Shown here piece after piece: positions 62,970 through 64,000 of a DNA stretch of 64,000 bases. Source of the DNA: Capitella teleta (lineage: Eukaryota; Annelida; Polychaeta; Capitellidae); the NCBI GenBank assembly GCA_000328365.1, contig KB311802.1, forward strand, positions 1 to 64,000, given 5' to 3'. Position 1 is the first letter of the stretch, and each line of letters starts with the position of its first letter. The position numbers were made by a program, and so were the translations under genes. The notes beneath the pieces were generated by a model that was given only the letters and a program-made list of their open reading frames with translations, made no database searches and had not been told where the DNA came from.

Positions 62970-63630
62970 CTTTGCCATGCATGTTCGAGCCAGAAACCGA
63001 CTCTGAACGGCGGCCATCGGAGGAGAAGCCCGATTCTGACGTAGGCAGGGACAGGATATCCCGTTTAAGGAAAAGTGACGAGTGCGATCAATTTCTTCAA
63101 TTTTAGACGCTAATTAAATTAATAAAAATAGCCAAATACGAGCCGATAGATGGATGATGTATCATGCCCCTACAATCTGCATGATTAATACAGGTGCTCC
63201 TGTGACCTTTGCATTCGGGTGACAATGCAGATATCCCAAATCAGCAGCGCACTACAAGAGAACCGAGGGGTCAACTGCATTGGGGTCATCTCGGAGCGGG
63301 GTGTCTCAATGAGTACGTCCTTAGAGCAACATACAACTCCCACTTCTATGAGTTCTATGAAATGAAATGAAATGAAATGAATTCCGTCAGCTATTGTAAA
63401 CAAAGTATATTTGACTCTCAATCAGAACTGAGGGTCAACATTTTGTGACCCCATCGCAATGGAAAGGGTAATTAAGTTCGCCTGCAGGCAATTACATGTA
63501 TTGCTGTGGTATTGCGGTCGGTTGGGGCAGCATATCCTCGTATATAGTGGTTTCATTGTGCATTATGATTGCCCGTAAAGTAACGTATAGCAAAGGAGAG
63601 CAGCGATGGACGGGCCTTTTGTGAATTGGC
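62970..63630. other. intergenic
   Basis: Only a short GAAAT tandem (63358-63380) was noticed. Confidence 0.5.
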
Positions 63631-63638
63631 TGAATGCT

Positions 63639-63942
<304 letters not shown>

Positions 63943-64000
63943 TGACCGGCGCCAGTGGAGGTCAACCCACAGATGTGCATTTTACTCTTACTAGGATGCC

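Overview
The window is animal nuclear DNA. It has spliced genes with many short GT..AG introns (mostly 45-200 bases), AATAAA poly(A) signals, tRNA-like SINE pieces, a LINE fragment, a TTAA-flanked DNA transposon, microsatellites and one 50-base assembly gap. The gene content is metazoan: L1-family immunoglobulin (Ig) adhesion proteins, a receptor tyrosine kinase, a forkhead factor, an ERICH3 homologue and a 3-hydroxyacyl-CoA dehydratase. Compact introns, L1-like proteins without fibronectin repeats and an Ig-type receptor kinase (a class described from sponges) suggest an early-branching animal, possibly a sponge. That placement is a guess, not a demonstrated result.

Layout. At 0.36-4.8 kb and again, inverted, at 38.7-41.8 kb lie two near-identical copies of the five-Ig part of an L1-like gene. 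The left copy is spliced to a Ly6/uPAR (three-finger) domain with a GPI-type tail. The right copy is spliced to a transmembrane helix and an L1/neurofascin-type tail ending in FIGQY and a PDZ ligand. Between the copies are, in order: a MET-like receptor tyrosine kinase with an L1-like Ig ectodomain (minus); a third L1-like FIGQY gene (plus), head to head with the kinase; an orphan type II membrane protein, possibly a glycosyltransferase (minus); a FoxQ2-like forkhead gene (minus); a small two-exon membrane protein (plus); a 20-exon ERICH3 homologue with a leucine-rich-repeat C-terminus (minus); and HACD (plus), divergent from ERICH3. All exon chains named as genes here were checked for consistent splice phase by reading the sequence.

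The right third (43.5-56.8 kb) is gene-poor. It holds a candidate alternative signal-peptide exon, an inverted pair of SINE-like elements, an E-box/E2F cluster and microsatellites. At 56.9-57.6 kb there is a possible small secreted-peptide gene. At 58.3-61.3 kb is a gene with one non-coding first exon and an intronless coding exon for a Cj0069-family (ATP-grasp-like) protein, a family I associate with bacteria. A degraded LINE end and a 300-base AAT microsatellite close the window.

The most unusual system is the Ig receptor cluster. Related ectodomains with shared intron positions are attached to three different outputs: a GPI/Ly6 anchor, an ankyrin/PDZ-binding tail, and a tyrosine kinase. 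The cluster is framed by a recent inverted duplication that could let the 34-kb interior flip.
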